NCBI GenBank assembly: GCA_947568835.1
Contig: OX387609.1
Location: 1,988,001 to 2,052,000 of the forward strand
DNA from: Protonemura montana
Taxonomy: Eukaryota; Arthropoda; Insecta; Plecoptera; Nemouridae
Length of the DNA: 64,000 bases
Reading direction: 5' to 3'
Shown: positions 13,085-24,520 of the stretch, piece by piece
Numbering within the stretch: position 1 is the stretch's first letter
Layout of the letters: each line of letters begins with the position of its first letter
Notes under the pieces: generated by a model
Databases searched by the model: none
What the model saw: only the letters and a program-made list of their open reading frames with translations
Told to the model about the DNA's origin: nothing
Made by a program: the position numbers and the translations under genes

Positions 13085-15079
13085 GTGCAAGTTTATTTAT
13101 TTATTAAAACGTCTTGAGATTGATATCAATGTGGCTTAGAAGAACAAACAGCAGCGATGGTTACGAGCATTCATCTTTTAAGTAAGTTTCTACACGAATT
13201 GTGGACAGTTTGCGTTTAAATTCTGCTCATTTGCTAATAATGGACTCAAAAATGTGATCAATTTTAAACAATTCAGAAAAACGTCATCAAGTTAACTTTA
13301 AGAACCAAGTTGGCGATGAACACATCTCGTTTTTCACGAATTTTTGTTTTGTCTGGAAACTGTGATGAGAAAAACCTTTTTTTTTTTAGTTTCATAAATT
13401 TTCACTCTAAAATATCACATCGTTTTAGCATTTGTTTTTTAATTTTAGTTCTAAAAATGTGCAGCTCCACGTTTCAAACGTGGATTCACAATATTGTCTC
13501 GACTCTAGCGGCAAGTTTAACACCGTCCAGTCGTAGATTCTTCTTCTTGGTCACAGCCAATCTTTAACATCTTCACTTTTGATTGCTGATTTAACTTGCC
13601 ATTGTTAGACTTGTCCTAATGACTATCAATCCACTAGTTAAAGTCAGCGTTAATTATTTCATGCCAATGTCTTGCCGTTTAGAGCTACAAGTGCTCAAAT
13701 CCCAGGAACATTTTTATTTTGAAACGGCCTTAAAAAAAAACATAAACCCTCGTTAGTACGTTTTTTTTTGGTCAAAAACTGGACCAAATCTGTCGTCTAC
13801 CAACTTTGAAAACACTTAAAAGAAAAGTGTATTTTCTTTTACAATTTGACTTCTTAAAAACGTCCGTGACGTTGAAAGACCTTTCTTTTAACGACCCGTT
13901 AGTTAATCAAAGATTCAGAATCAATGAACTCGCGTATAAATTGGTCAACGTATATCAGTTTGCTTGTTTTGTACACGAATGACGGTCTCCCTCCCTCCAA
14001 ATGACGGTCTTTAGAGACTTGAGAGGCGTTTCTATGCCAGTAGGCCGAGCTGCAAGATTTGTTGAAAAGTGAGAGTGATCTGCGCTTACCATTCATAGGT
14101 CGTTCACCTGAAGAAGCTATGAAGATGATCAGAGGGATTAAGTCGCTCAGGTGTGAATTGCTGTTGCGTGTTGATGTCGGGCTAAGATGTCCACGAGGAG
14201 TTTTAAGGGAATTGTCAAGGGTTTATTTTATCAGAATTCATTTTCTACCATCTTAGAATGTATTAGTTTGAATGATTTTAATTGTAAATATTGTGTGAAT
14301 TAACTTAAATGATTAAATGCACGAGAGTTTTAACTATCAATTGACAATTTTCAAAGCCTTTTTTTTACTGTTTTATGTGACAGCGATCATATCATGTAAC
14401 TATTTTTACAATAGAAAATTTTCAATACAAATACAAAAAATAAGTCCACAGGGAGTATATGATGCAGAGAGAATTGCAAGCAATCGGGTGGTTTAATGAG
14501 TGTAATGGTTGGACAAATATTATTTACATTTTAACTATGTTGCTTGTTAAAAAGATAACTGTCTGTTAAAGATTTAACAACTCGGTTACAGCTAATCAGA
14601 TACTTCTGTTTTTGTGTTAAACCTGCGGTGTCTTATTTAACTTGACGATTAGCATCGTACTGATCAAAGTATTGTATGAAACTGGACAATGTTTTGAAAG
14701 AAATGTTAGGAATTTTTTGCCAATCGTTGGATATTGTTCAAATATAGAAAAATGTTTGGGAAATACGTTGAATTGTGCATTTTATGAATACCTGTTATTT
14801 GATATTTTTGTCATAGATCATGTGAACATTCAATTTTTAGCTTTTCTCTGAAAATTACCTGACTTTTATTCAATTTTACAGTAAGCACCAGAGCTAGGTT
14901 AGCAAATAAAATATAAAGCACTTTGGTTTCAAACTAAAACGGTTTATTTTGAAGTTTAAACAAACGTTTTTTTAAATCCTCGATCAATTTTTTTAATTCC
15001 TGTTTATAATATTCGACAATCCTTGTTTGATTCTAGATACCAACAATGACGTCCTAGCAAACTGCACACGACTGTCGAT
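13085..15079. other. non-genic stretch
   Basis: AT-rich. Short frames at 13310-13567 and 14059-14256 show no domain, cysteine pattern or splice context that I can support. Confidence 0.4.
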
Positions 15080-15195
15080 CGATGTGCATCCTATGCAAGT
15101 GCAACCACTGCACTCCATCTACGTCAGATGCATCCGCTTGCATCCTAGCGAATGCATCCTTGCAATTGCATCCTAGCAATTGCATCCTACCAACG
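15080..15195. repeat. diverged tandem TGCATCC repeat
   Basis: The word TGCATCC recurs about six times at irregular spacing (TGCATCCTAGCAAT-like units), alternating with TGCAA. It is a decayed short tandem repeat. The cysteine-rich frame across it follows from the repeat. Confidence 0.5.
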
Positions 15196-15407
15196 ACCCA
15201 CCGAAAGAACGAAGATGACGGAGTAAGATCTACCCACACCGAGATGTTTTTTAATTGTTGTACATTATTTGAAAAGAGACGTCAATGACGGCAAATGAAT
15301 TTTTTTTTTTTAGTATTAATTTGAGATCTCAGATGAAGCTTGAAGTGATTTTATAATTTTTTTTGTGTTTAATTGTTGTACCGAGGTCCAGAAAGAAAGT
15401 GTATTTT

Positions 15408-15630
15408 TAGATGAGATCTTATTTAAATTACAAACGCTTGCAATGCGCGAGGTATATTATTATTATGAACACTATAACCGTCTCAAAAATTGATGCCCAA
15501 ACGGGGACTCAAACCCCGATCTTCACCTGTCGCGGGTGTTGCTCTAACCGATTGAGCTACATGGATCGGGGTTCGAGTCCCCGTTTGGGCATCGATTTTT
15601 GAGACGGTTATAGCGTTCAAAATAATAAAA
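15408..15630 (+). mobile_element. tRNA-derived foldback retroposon with target-site duplication (copy T3)
   Basis: This is the clearest simple copy of the family. It starts TAGATGAGATCTTATTTAAA, continues through AACGCTTGCAATGCGCG and TTATTATTATGAACAC to a minus-strand T arm (ATTGATGCCCAAACGGGG). It then has one A-box segment and the plus-strand T arm (GGTTCGAGTCCCCGTTTGGG), and ends TTCAAAATAATAAAA. AAGTGTATTTT is present on both sides (15397-15407 and 15631-15641), an exact 11-bp target-site duplication. The duplication and the A-rich tail point to retroposition. Confidence 0.85.
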
Positions 15631-15641
15631 AAGTGTATTTT

Positions 15642-16727
15642 ATTTATAAAATGTTACTGTAGCGCACTAATTAAAAAAAACAACAATTGGACAGAACATA
15701 ATATGTGACTGCTGACAGTAAACAATGACTAAACTTCATGATGATTTTGCTGATCAATTGATGACGATGACAAAACCTTTACATAACATTGATGACTTAA
15801 TTATTGACTAAAAGTAACGCTGATTTATGACATATAAATTTGATGACAAAATAAAAATGTGCTGATCTGACAAACTATTTGACCGACTTGACTTTAAAAT
15901 GACCTTACCGAACATATAAATTATTTGATATAATGATTGTGTTATTCACTAGACATTCTTTAAAAAATAAACTTGGAACCTTGACTTGAAAACTTGACAT
16001 CTAAGCGATTATTTCTGACTTTAAATGACTATAATTTGACATCGGTGAAGCTTACCCTTGACTAAAATACCTATTTTGATATTGTTGACCATAATATACT
16101 TGACCTTTGCAACATGACTATGCTTTGACCTTTCTGTTCACCTAACCAGACTTTAATTCCATAAGCAAACCACTTTGTTCAAGATTTTTTGAAAGAACTC
16201 TTTTAAAAAACCGTAAAAGCTGGAAATAAACTCAATGCTGACCGCTGACAAGACTTAATAAATATAAAGACAAGACATAAGACATAAAGTACTTACTTAC
16301 CAGTTAACATTACTGACAAAAACTGACAATAATTACAATGTTTCACTGGTAATATCACTACACTGACATTCCATCGACAAGAAACACAACTGTAATACGA
16401 CTGTAATACGATCAATATAAGACCATGCAACTGCTACAGTTGGTATTTGTTGAACTTCCTCAATGTTTCGGTGATGTGAAGGCGAGAAGTTTCAAATGTA
16501 TCTCTTGCAATCTACACTGCAGACATTTCTACTGGCTGGACCCAACATTACTGACAACATTACTGACATTGAACGACACTGGCTCTGACAAACACTGACA
16601 AACGCTGACAAAAACTGGTATTTACTGTCAATTTATCTCAAAATTACGGACAATCACTGACAATTACTAACAATTAACTCAACTGTAAGTTTAAAAACCA
16701 GGCTAAGAGACCCCTCAACCCCTGTAC
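15642..16727. other. TGAC-rich cryptically simple sequence
   Basis: No gene. The word TGAC (TTGAC, CTGACA, ACTGACAA) is strongly over-represented and grades into the 16-bp minisatellite that follows, as if the array grew from this background. Confidence 0.6.
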
Positions 16728-17368
16728 TGACCAACCACTGACCAACCACTGTACTGACCAACCACTGTACTGACCAACCACTGTACTGACCAACCACTGT
16801 ACTGACCAACCACTGTACTGACCAACCACTGTACTGACCAACCACTGTACTGACCAACCACTGTACTGACCAACCACTGTACTGACCAACCACTGTACTG
16901 ACCAACCACTGTACTGACCAACCACTGTACTGACCAACCACTGTACTGACCAACCACTGTACTGACCAACCACTGTACTGACCAACCACTGTACTGACCA
17001 ACCACTGTACTGACCAACCACTGTACTGACCAACCACTGTACTGACCAACCACTGTACTGACCAACCACTGTACTGACCAACCACTGTACTGACCAACCA
17101 CTGTACTGACCAACCACTGTACTGACCAACCACTGTACTGACCAACCACTGTACTGACCAACCCCTGTACTGACCAACCACTGTACTGACCAACCACTGT
17201 ACTGACCAACCACTGTACTGACCAACCACTGTACTGACCAACCACTGTACTGACCAACCACTGTACTGACCAACCACTGTACTGACCAACCACTGTACTG
17301 ACCAACCACTGTACTGACCAACCACTGTACTGACCAACCACTGACCAACGCCTGTACTGACCAACCAA
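16728..17368. repeat. 16-bp minisatellite, about 40 copies
   Basis: Near-perfect tandem copies of ACTGACCAACCACTGT. Because 48 bases equal three units, all three minus-strand frames stay open and give a 16-residue repeated peptide; these long frames are by-products. Only two or three point differences are visible, so the array is young or homogenised. Confidence 0.95.
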
Positions 17369-17892
17369 GACATGAACTTTAAAATTATCAACATTGACGA
17401 CCACTGATGGCAATCATCCGACCAACTAACAAATGTAAGTCTTTATTTACTTTTGAATTTTAAAGTCAACTTGAACTGCTAAATGACTTTACACTAAAAG
17501 ATAGTGACTGGGAAATATCTGCATTTAAAGTTTATCTTTGCTTTGAATGAATTAAGGTAGCTACAGATATTGGAGACGGAGGAGAAGACTTGTTGCTAGT
17601 TTTGACTTAAAGGCAAAGTGCAGAAAGGACGCAGATACTTAGACCTGAGTTACTAAGACTAAGACTTTGACTGGAAGTTAGATTTATAAACAATCTTATA
17701 AAGACAAGACAAGACCAGACCAGTACACAGGATAAATACATTCAAGACGCCTAAATATTTCTGTTATCTAAATGTTCCAATTGTTTTTTTTATGACAGCT
17801 GTAAAGAAGTCTTCATTGACAAATTCATTTTCTGTGAAATCTGATTCAAATTGCATTTGTTGAAGTTGGCAAAATAGTTTAATATTAAGAGC
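17369..17892. other. non-genic stretch
   Basis: Continues the TGAC-rich background and has AAGACAAGACAAGACC-like simple runs near 17700. No gene. Confidence 0.4.
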
Positions 17893-17990
17893 ACTAATGA
17901 CCTTTCAAAAATTGGTGCCAATAAATGGGTGGAGATCGGGGTTCGAGTCCCCGTTTGAGCATCAATTTTTGAGACGGTTAAAAGTGTTCC
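17893..17990 (+). mobile_element. tRNA-derived retroposon fragment (copy T4)
   Basis: Plus-strand 3' half of the family: GGTGGAGATCGGGGTTCGAG, CCCCGTTTGAGCATC, then TTTTTGAGACGGTT. A short left remnant (TTTCAAAAATTGGTGCC) suggests an internally deleted foldback copy. Confidence 0.7.
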
Positions 17991-18431
17991 AAATAGTAAA
18001 ATACTTATATTTTCTCTCTGTGTCAGTCTGTGAACGCGTGAATTTTCATAGACGAGAAGTTTTAAGGAATTCACCCAAAAATTACAATGCTAATATAACT
18101 AAAAAAAACACATTTAATTCGATTTTTCCTTTTCCTCGCATTTCACATCCACGATTTTAGTTTTGTTTTGGAATATTTTTCTGCCAGTGGCTTTTATAAT
18201 CGAAATATTGTTAAAATCTGAACAGTTCAGTTACGCGCTCTTAAAATAGCGTAAATTTAGCTTACATGAGGTGTAAATATATCAAAGTGACGTTGTTCGC
18301 GAAAAGTGGATCAATTTACTGACCACTTTTTGATAATTTAACAGAAAATCATCCGTTTGATGATTTTTCCATTGATGATCCAAAATCATCACATTAATGT
18401 AATTTGAAATCCTAATCTCGTAGCCTAGCCC

Positions 18432-18788
18432 AACCTAACCTAACCTAACTTAACCTAACCTAACCTAACCTAACCTAACCTAACCTAACCTAACCTAACC
18501 TAACCTAACTTAACCTAACCTAACCTAACCTAACCTAACCTAAACCAAATCTAACCTATCCTAACCTAACCTAACCTAACCTAACCTAACCTAACCTAAC
18601 CTAACCTAACCTAACCTAACCTAACCTAACCTAACCTAACCTAACCTAACCTAACCTAACCTGACCTAACCTAACCGAACCTAACCTAACCTAACCTAAT
18701 CTAACCTAACCTAACCTAACCTAACCTAACCTAACCTAACCTAACCTAACCTAACCTAACCTAACCTAACCTAACCTAACCTAACCTA
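18432..18788. repeat. interstitial telomere-type repeat (CCTAA)n / (TTAGG)n
   Basis: About 70 copies of CCTAA on the plus strand (TTAGG on the minus strand) with sparse variants such as CTTAA, CCGAA and AACCAAATCT. TTAGG is the canonical telomere repeat of most insects and other arthropods. Single-copy sequence and genes lie on both sides, so the block is internal. Confidence 0.95.
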
Positions 18789-19021
18789 AAACATGAAGTC
18801 ATGTTGAAGTCATGAAGATTTTGGACTCATGACGATATTATCTAACTTAAGCGGAAGCTAAAGAAATAAAAAAATAAAATTGAGTTCGATTTTTAATGTT
18901 AATCCATAAAACTATGTAAACAAAAATATGATAAGTAAAAGTAGAAGCTGGTAAGAGAGATTTAACTGAAGAATTTAAAAATTACATACGGTTTTTTTTT
19001 TAAATTCACTTTGCTACAATT
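18789..19021. other. 3' flank of gene 1
   Basis: AT-rich sequence between the telomere-like block and the gene 1 stop codon. It should contain the 3' untranslated region, but no clear poly(A) signal was chosen. Confidence 0.4.
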
Positions 19022-22000
19022 TCAATCCAAGAAAAGTTCGCTAAGCGAGTATCTTTTATAAATATGATTCGCCAGATTTATGAACACCTGACCAAACGCC
19101 TCCTCAGGTAAGTGTTTGTACGTCTCAAAGGCTTCCTTCCAGTTGTTGTTGAGGAAGTTGTTGGTAGCGTCGCCGAGCGTTTTGTCGCCGTTGAAGAGGT
19201 TCGTGAACGTTGAGTTGGCGGCGCCGACATCAAGCCTCCATTTGAGATCAATCAGCTCGATATACTTCTTTCCGGACCGTGACACGACGGTACCTCGGCT
19301 GGTCGACGAGGCGGTTACGTCACCTAAAAACACGGTCTTATTATCCAATACCAGACCCAGCGCAGTGTTGCTTAACTTTCATCCCTCCAACCTCTCTCCC
19401 GAACAGAACTGGTCATGTGTATGATGGTCACCCATCCAATACCAGACCCAGCGCAGTGTTGCTTAACTTTCATCCCTCCAACCTCTCTCCCGAACAGAAC
19501 TGGTCATGTGTATGATGGTCACCCATCCAATACCAGACCCAGCGCAGTGTTGCTTAACTTCGGTGATCTCACGATAACAGGAGTTTACAACACGCCAAAC
19601 CGTTTCGTTTATATTTACATTATATCTGATTTTGACAAGTAAACACAATGTTGATTTTTAGACTCATGTTTACTTGATGTAACCTTAGCACTAGTTTTAA
19701 CAAATACTATTTCAACTGGGTTTTGAATGCTAAGTAGAGGACAACTAAATTTCCAATTACCAAGTTCAAGCATCCTTAATGCATCCAAATAAAATAATCA
19801 TGTTCAATAACTCAATCACTAATGTTTTTTGTATTTTATATATAAAATCCCCAAAAAATTGGCCTTTTTTTACTAACTAACCAATTATGTGTGTGTCCTT
19901 TACTTCGCACTCAAAACCCATTACAAATAGTTTTTGTCAAAACACAATTTTCTCACCGAAGTGAAAGATGCTGGCTCCCTTTCCTCGGATGGGCAGGACC
20001 AGGATCTGTCCATCCATCTCGTAATTAGCGTCCATCCGAATGTGAGGTACCTTCATGTTGAGCGTCATGTAGAAGTCAGTGTCGTTGAGGAACACACTGC
20101 AATCAAGTGGTCAGTGAAAGTCTATTTGCTTGTACCTTATCTTCTTTGAATCGTGTATATTTCCAGTTCCCAGATCATTATTATTATTATTTGTGGTGTT
20201 TAACGACGCACTGTTTTGACAACTGGCCAGGTGACACTGGTCTTATGGCGTCGGTGAATGAGTAGATGATGATGAGGATGATGATGAACCTAACCTAGCC
20301 TAGAAGGGAGGAGGGGAAACCCTGTGCCGGCACGTAGTCTACTCCTGTCGAAGAGCACCAAGGGGACCACCGGCTTAACGTCCCTTCCGAAGGACGGTAC
20401 AACGCGAACAACAGGATTCCTCCACAAATCCATGCTGTCGAGAGGTTGATAAGCAAGGCGAGTGAAGTTGCTGTACTAACTTTCATCCCTCCAACCTCTC
20501 TCCCGAACAGAACTGGTCATGTGTATGATGGTCACCCATCCAATACCTGACCCAGCGCAGTGTTGCTTAACTTTCATCCCTCCAACCTCTCTCCCGAACA
20601 GAACTGGTCATGTGTATGATGGTCACCCATCCAATACCTGACCCAGCGCAGTGTTGATTAACTTTCATCCCTCCAACCTCTCTCCCAAACAGAACTGGTC
20701 ATGTGTATGATGGTCACCCATCCAATACCTGACTCAGCGCAGTGTTGCTTAACTTCGGTGATCTAACGAGAACCGGAGTTTCCAAAACGCCAAACCGTTC
20801 GGTAGTTCCCAGATCAGATGGGGTATACTGAATAATATTGAATATTTGAATAAATCTTAATCCACTGCACGCATTTTCTTTTGATTACTTATTCATAACT
20901 CTTTTATTTGTACATTTATTTACTTGATGATTACTTTCTTGATTTTGAGTTATTATGCTAATTGCTCTTGGCTTAGGGGTTGTAGGTCCTTTTAATGTCT
21001 TGGTTTCCCATCGTTCCTTCGTCATCTTCAAGGTGATACCGATATCGTTTATTGTGATATAAAATAAAAGTGTATTTTTAGCGTCTTAATGTTTATAGAA
21101 AGTCGGCATTTGCTCTTTTAACAGGAAAAGAAAATAATATTTTATTATTATGAATACTAGAGAAGCGTCTCAAAAATTGATGCGCAAAGGGGAACGGTGA
21201 TAGTGTTTATAATTATAAAATACCCCGCGCGTTGCAAGCGTTTGCAATTTAAATCAAATTTCATCTAGAAATTAATATATTCAATGTACCTACTCGCACG
21301 ACAGTAGAGTGCCACATTTCTATAGCAAGAAAAAAATTTAAAAAAAGTTAAATTAAATTAAACATATGTTTAGTTTTTTTTTATTGATTTTTTGTTTTTG
21401 CTATAAAAATGTGGCACTACTGTCGTGCTGTCGTGCTGTCGAGCTGTCGTGCTGTCGTGCTGTTCCTGCAGCAATAAAATGATCGGCCCGACTTGTCTGG
21501 GCTTTCAAAGATATGTTGACAAATGTTTATACTAAAATAGTTAGGTTAGAATCCCACATAGTTAGAGCACAATTTACCAGCAGAACATTGTTTGATTTAT
21601 TTTTGATTCTCTGAAATTGCCTACTTTTTGCCCGTAATAAAGGAAGAAACCAATTCGTGAACTTGTTCGATCCTAATTTTACAAGGCCAGCTGCCCTTTC
21701 TTATTCTGTATGTCTTTCCTATTTGATTTTGAGGTACAATTGGTGAAATTACATTGGTATTGTTGAAATTAAATGTGATTACAGATTTAAAGTGAGCTGG
21801 CCACTGGCTCCAAGATACTTTATTTGACACAAATTTAGGCGATTAAAAAGAAAGATTTGTGAATAATTAGATAAATAAATGTATAAATATAGCTTATTTC
21901 TCACACAAAATATCTCTGAATTCATGTTCGTATTTAGGAACACTTACCTCTCAAAAAAAGGGTTCCTTTTACATAAAAGTGTTTACAATTTGCCAATTGT

Positions 22001-23316
22001 TAACTCAAGTGCAAGCCCTTTGCTACTCACCTAGTTTCCGTGATAACATATTTGCCAAGTCCATGAATCGTCAGATTCTTCAAAGTCTGAGCGAATCTGA
22101 AGTTACCTTGACCTTCAGACAGTGATAACTCAGTGATAAACATTGGTTCCAGAGAAATCACCTTCAGTTCGGGAATTCCTGGAAAAGGTCAAAGTTTTTA
22201 AGATGATACTAATTTGATCTTTTGCAGGACTTTGCTGGCTCATAATATCTTACGGTACAAAATAACATCTAATTAAAATGACAGTTCATTAAATCTGAAA
22301 GCATCTTAAAGGTATTTGAAATATTTTCAAGTAATCAATCGACAGCATAATCGCTTACAGTGGAATTAATTCAAATTAGCTGATTGACAGCCGTGAAGCA
22401 GAGAATCGCCTTCTCAAATGGGTTACCTTGACCATTACCTTGACTATAAGTTCATTGCCATTAGGTAATATTTTGTTTTGATTAGCACAAAAACGCTGTA
22501 CCATTTCCTAATTACAAAACAGTGCCTATACCAACTTTGGCAGAACAACTCTCACTTGAAAGTTGAAACTAAGTACTTGGCCAATTATCTTTGCGTGATA
22601 TCAATTATCAATTAACGGTGGTAATTTTAAAAATTACATAGGACGGCCGGTGGTCACTGGCAATAGGATGTAGGAGTTGTTTTATTCTACTCAAATTAAT
22701 GACACCAACAAATTTTGAACAAAAAAATATATCTTTTTATAGAAAAAATCTGTCAGTATTATAAACAACTAGTAGTAAATAAATTATATTAACAAAGAAA
22801 ATACTTTTATATGATGTTATTTTTTAGCAGAATACTTTTAAAAGGGTTTTCAGCTTTGGAAAAGTAAGATTTGAGACAAAAACAGTCATAAACTCTCGTT
22901 TCAAGCATAAAATGTGCGTTGTTTTCCTGAAATTTGTAGCTCGCTTACCTTTTATAAGAAGCGGTCTTGCACTGTTTATGCTCTTTGCCACGCACTCGTT
23001 GAGATTAGGATCGTTCCGGCTACAAAGATTGAAGTAGGTATCGGCTGTGAACAAAATAATCAATGGACGTGAAATTCGCAAACATTTCCAAAAATATATG
23101 AAAAAAATTGTAAATACAATGCGATTTTTTACTTGTACGTTTCGATATAATTAACAGAGTGACAATTGTTAGCATTGTTAGCATTGTTAGTATTAGCTCG
23201 AAGTCATTTTTGATATTTTTCTAACCTGGTTTGACTTTCGCTGATTGGCACTCGGTGGAGCAGAATATCAAACACAACATAAAGCCGGCTCTCAGAACCC
23301 AAATGGTACACGCCAT
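19022..23316 (-). CDS. takeout/JHBP-family protein, gene 1 (5 exons, 258 aa)
   Basis: Exons on the minus strand: 23316-23226, 23044-22949, 22178-22031, 20096-19957, 19323-19022. Joined, they give an open frame of 258 residues ending at TGA (19022-19024). The start MACTIWVLRAGF opens a hydrophobic signal peptide. Residues near 38-48 hold the family's cysteine pair (C-SRNDPNLNE-C). The fourth exon contains the ILVLPI beta-strand motif, and the last has LFNGDKTLGDATNNFLNNNW followed by the usual amphipathic C-terminal helix. Length and motif order fit haemolymph JHBP/takeout proteins (Pfam JHBP), secreted carriers of small hydrophobic ligands; the ligand here is unknown. Intron phases are 1,1,2,1. 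The last intron found in genes 2-5 is absent, so two exons are fused. The first donor is GTTAGA, weaker than the others. A TTTAG just upstream of the ATG may be the acceptor of a 5' UTR intron. Confidence 0.88.
19345..19606 (-). mobile_element. 5S-rRNA-derived SINE, 3'-truncated (copy S2), in gene 1 intron
   Basis: About two and a half 91-bp units on the minus strand, ending at the 5S-like head (GATCACCGAAGTTAAGCAAC with GAGAT for GATC). The body and tail are missing. The element stops only about 22 bases upstream of the acceptor of gene 1's last exon (exon start 19323). Confidence 0.8.
19650..19945. mobile_element. foldback element, family F3
   Basis: The left arm contains CTATTTCAACTGGGTTTTGA and ATGCTAAGTAGAGGACAAC. 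The right arm contains the inverse (GTCCTTTACTTCGCACTC, AAAACCCATTACAAATAG). No coding capacity is seen, so it is MITE-like. It ends about 12 bases from exon 4 of gene 1. Partial copies lie at about 11640-11770, 46865-46985 and 49045-49340. Confidence 0.65.
20170..20805 (-). mobile_element. 5S-rRNA-derived SINE, full length (copy S3), in gene 1 intron
   Basis: On the minus strand from about 20805: a 5S-like head (CCGGTTCTCGTTAGATCACC then GAAGTTAAGCAACAC), about three 91-bp units, the body, and the tail ending GTGCGTCGTTAAACACC at about 20196. The head is similar to the 5' half of arthropod 5S rRNA, which supports a 5S origin. Confidence 0.85.
21130..21275 (-). mobile_element. tRNA-derived foldback retroposon, internally deleted (copy T5)
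   Basis: The left and right arms of the family abut with almost no interior: TTATTATTATGAATAC, GTCTCAAAAATTGATGC, then GTGTTTATAATTATAAAA and CCCCGCGCGTTGCAAGCG. Similar 13-base words (AGAAAATAATATT and AGAAATTAATATA) flank it, a probable imperfect target-site duplication. It lies in the intron between exons 3 and 4 of gene 1. Confidence 0.7.
21296..21428. mobile_element. short MITE-like hairpin with about 40-bp terminal inverted repeats
   Basis: GCACGACAGTAGAGTGCCAC and ATTTCTATAGCAAGAAAAAA at the left match the inverse of TTTTTGCTATAAAAATGTGG and CACTACTGTCGTGC at the right. The loop is AT-rich. The right terminus runs into a short tandem of GTGCTGTCGT words (to about 21465). Confidence 0.75.
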
Positions 23317-24404
23317 TATCTTTGATCTAAACATCAACAAAAACAAGAATTATTTTAAATTTCATACATATTAATGACTATATCTGTTCTGTTTGGTACT
23401 TCCCAGTACCTTGATGGAAAGACTGGAGTTTGCCACTCAGGTTTTTTTCGATCCAAGTTACCTTTATAGTAATTATAATAACATTTACAGGCACACAGGT
23501 ATGAAAAATTTAATTACATGTGTTCTATTGCTAGGTACCGAATCCAGTAAAAAACTGTAAGTATAGAAAATACTGCAAATTGGACTTGTTCGATAGGAAC
23601 AGGTTAATTTAGTAACGAATTTAGTGGTTTTTCCGTAAATAAAATGCAGGGGAAATGTGCTTTGTTGAAACATGCCTTAGGGTATTCTCTTTGAATGGTA
23701 CATGGATCATTGCTTCAGCGTGTGGCATGGCATGTACGCACATAATATTTCGGGATGTTACAAATTGGAGGTATTCCTTAGAAAAATGAATTTTAAATGA
23801 GAGCCTTTCTTTTGAAGATGTTTCTAAGTTATTATGGGGTTGAGTTATTTACTGTTCAATGGTTAATTTGCGTTGATCATGACCCGAGTTAAACTAAATT
23901 CATTTCAAATAATAAGGTCAGGGGAAATATTTGAAGATAATGAAATTTTTGGTAAATTTTTTTTTAGTTTTTATGAGTAAAGTACGAAAGTCTGTATGTA
24001 GAAACTAGCAAAGTGGCAAAGTGGTCAGAATAGTGCAAAGCAAGCCTTCATTGCTCCAATTGCCATGCATGATCTGCCGAACACAGATTGTATGATAAAC
24101 ACTTTGTCCTGCTATTATCATTCCAGTAAAATCATTTAAAATAAATATATATTATTGCTTATTTTTCAATTAACTTTTTCGCCGAAATCAACCAGAACAC
24201 CTTTGTTTCCAGTCCTTAGCATATTTTCAATGAAGAATTCAGATAAATGAGCTCCTTTAGTCTTTATAATAACAAACGGTAGTTCACATCGCCTAATTTA
24301 CCTGTGGCATTTATTTGAGCATATTTATTCTGTTTGCCTCATCGATCGGCTAAAGTTATCATTAAGCTGACATAAACATAATCAATACTGATTAATTGCT
24401 AGTG
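23317..24404. other. 5' flank of gene 1
   Basis: Upstream of gene 1. No confident TATA box was found. Otherwise unremarkable AT-rich sequence. Confidence 0.4.
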
Positions 24405-24520
24405 ATTAACATAGCACTGTTTTGACATCTGGCCATGCGGCACTGGTCTGATGGCATCGGTGAATGAGGATCTTTACTAACATTATACCTAATATAGAAA
24501 GAAGGAGAGGAACATACGTA
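24405..24520 (-). mobile_element. 5S-derived SINE tail fragment (copy S4)
   Basis: The last part of the SINE body is recognisable but decayed: AGCACTGTTTTGACATCTGG, then GCATCGGTGAATGAGGAT. The 5S-like part is absent. Confidence 0.6.

Noticed and set aside
16654..17413. Three overlapping minus-strand frames of 224-246 codons with a 16-residue repeat
   Set aside because: They follow from the 16-bp minisatellite, whose unit contains no stop in any minus-strand frame. No domain or splice context supports a protein.
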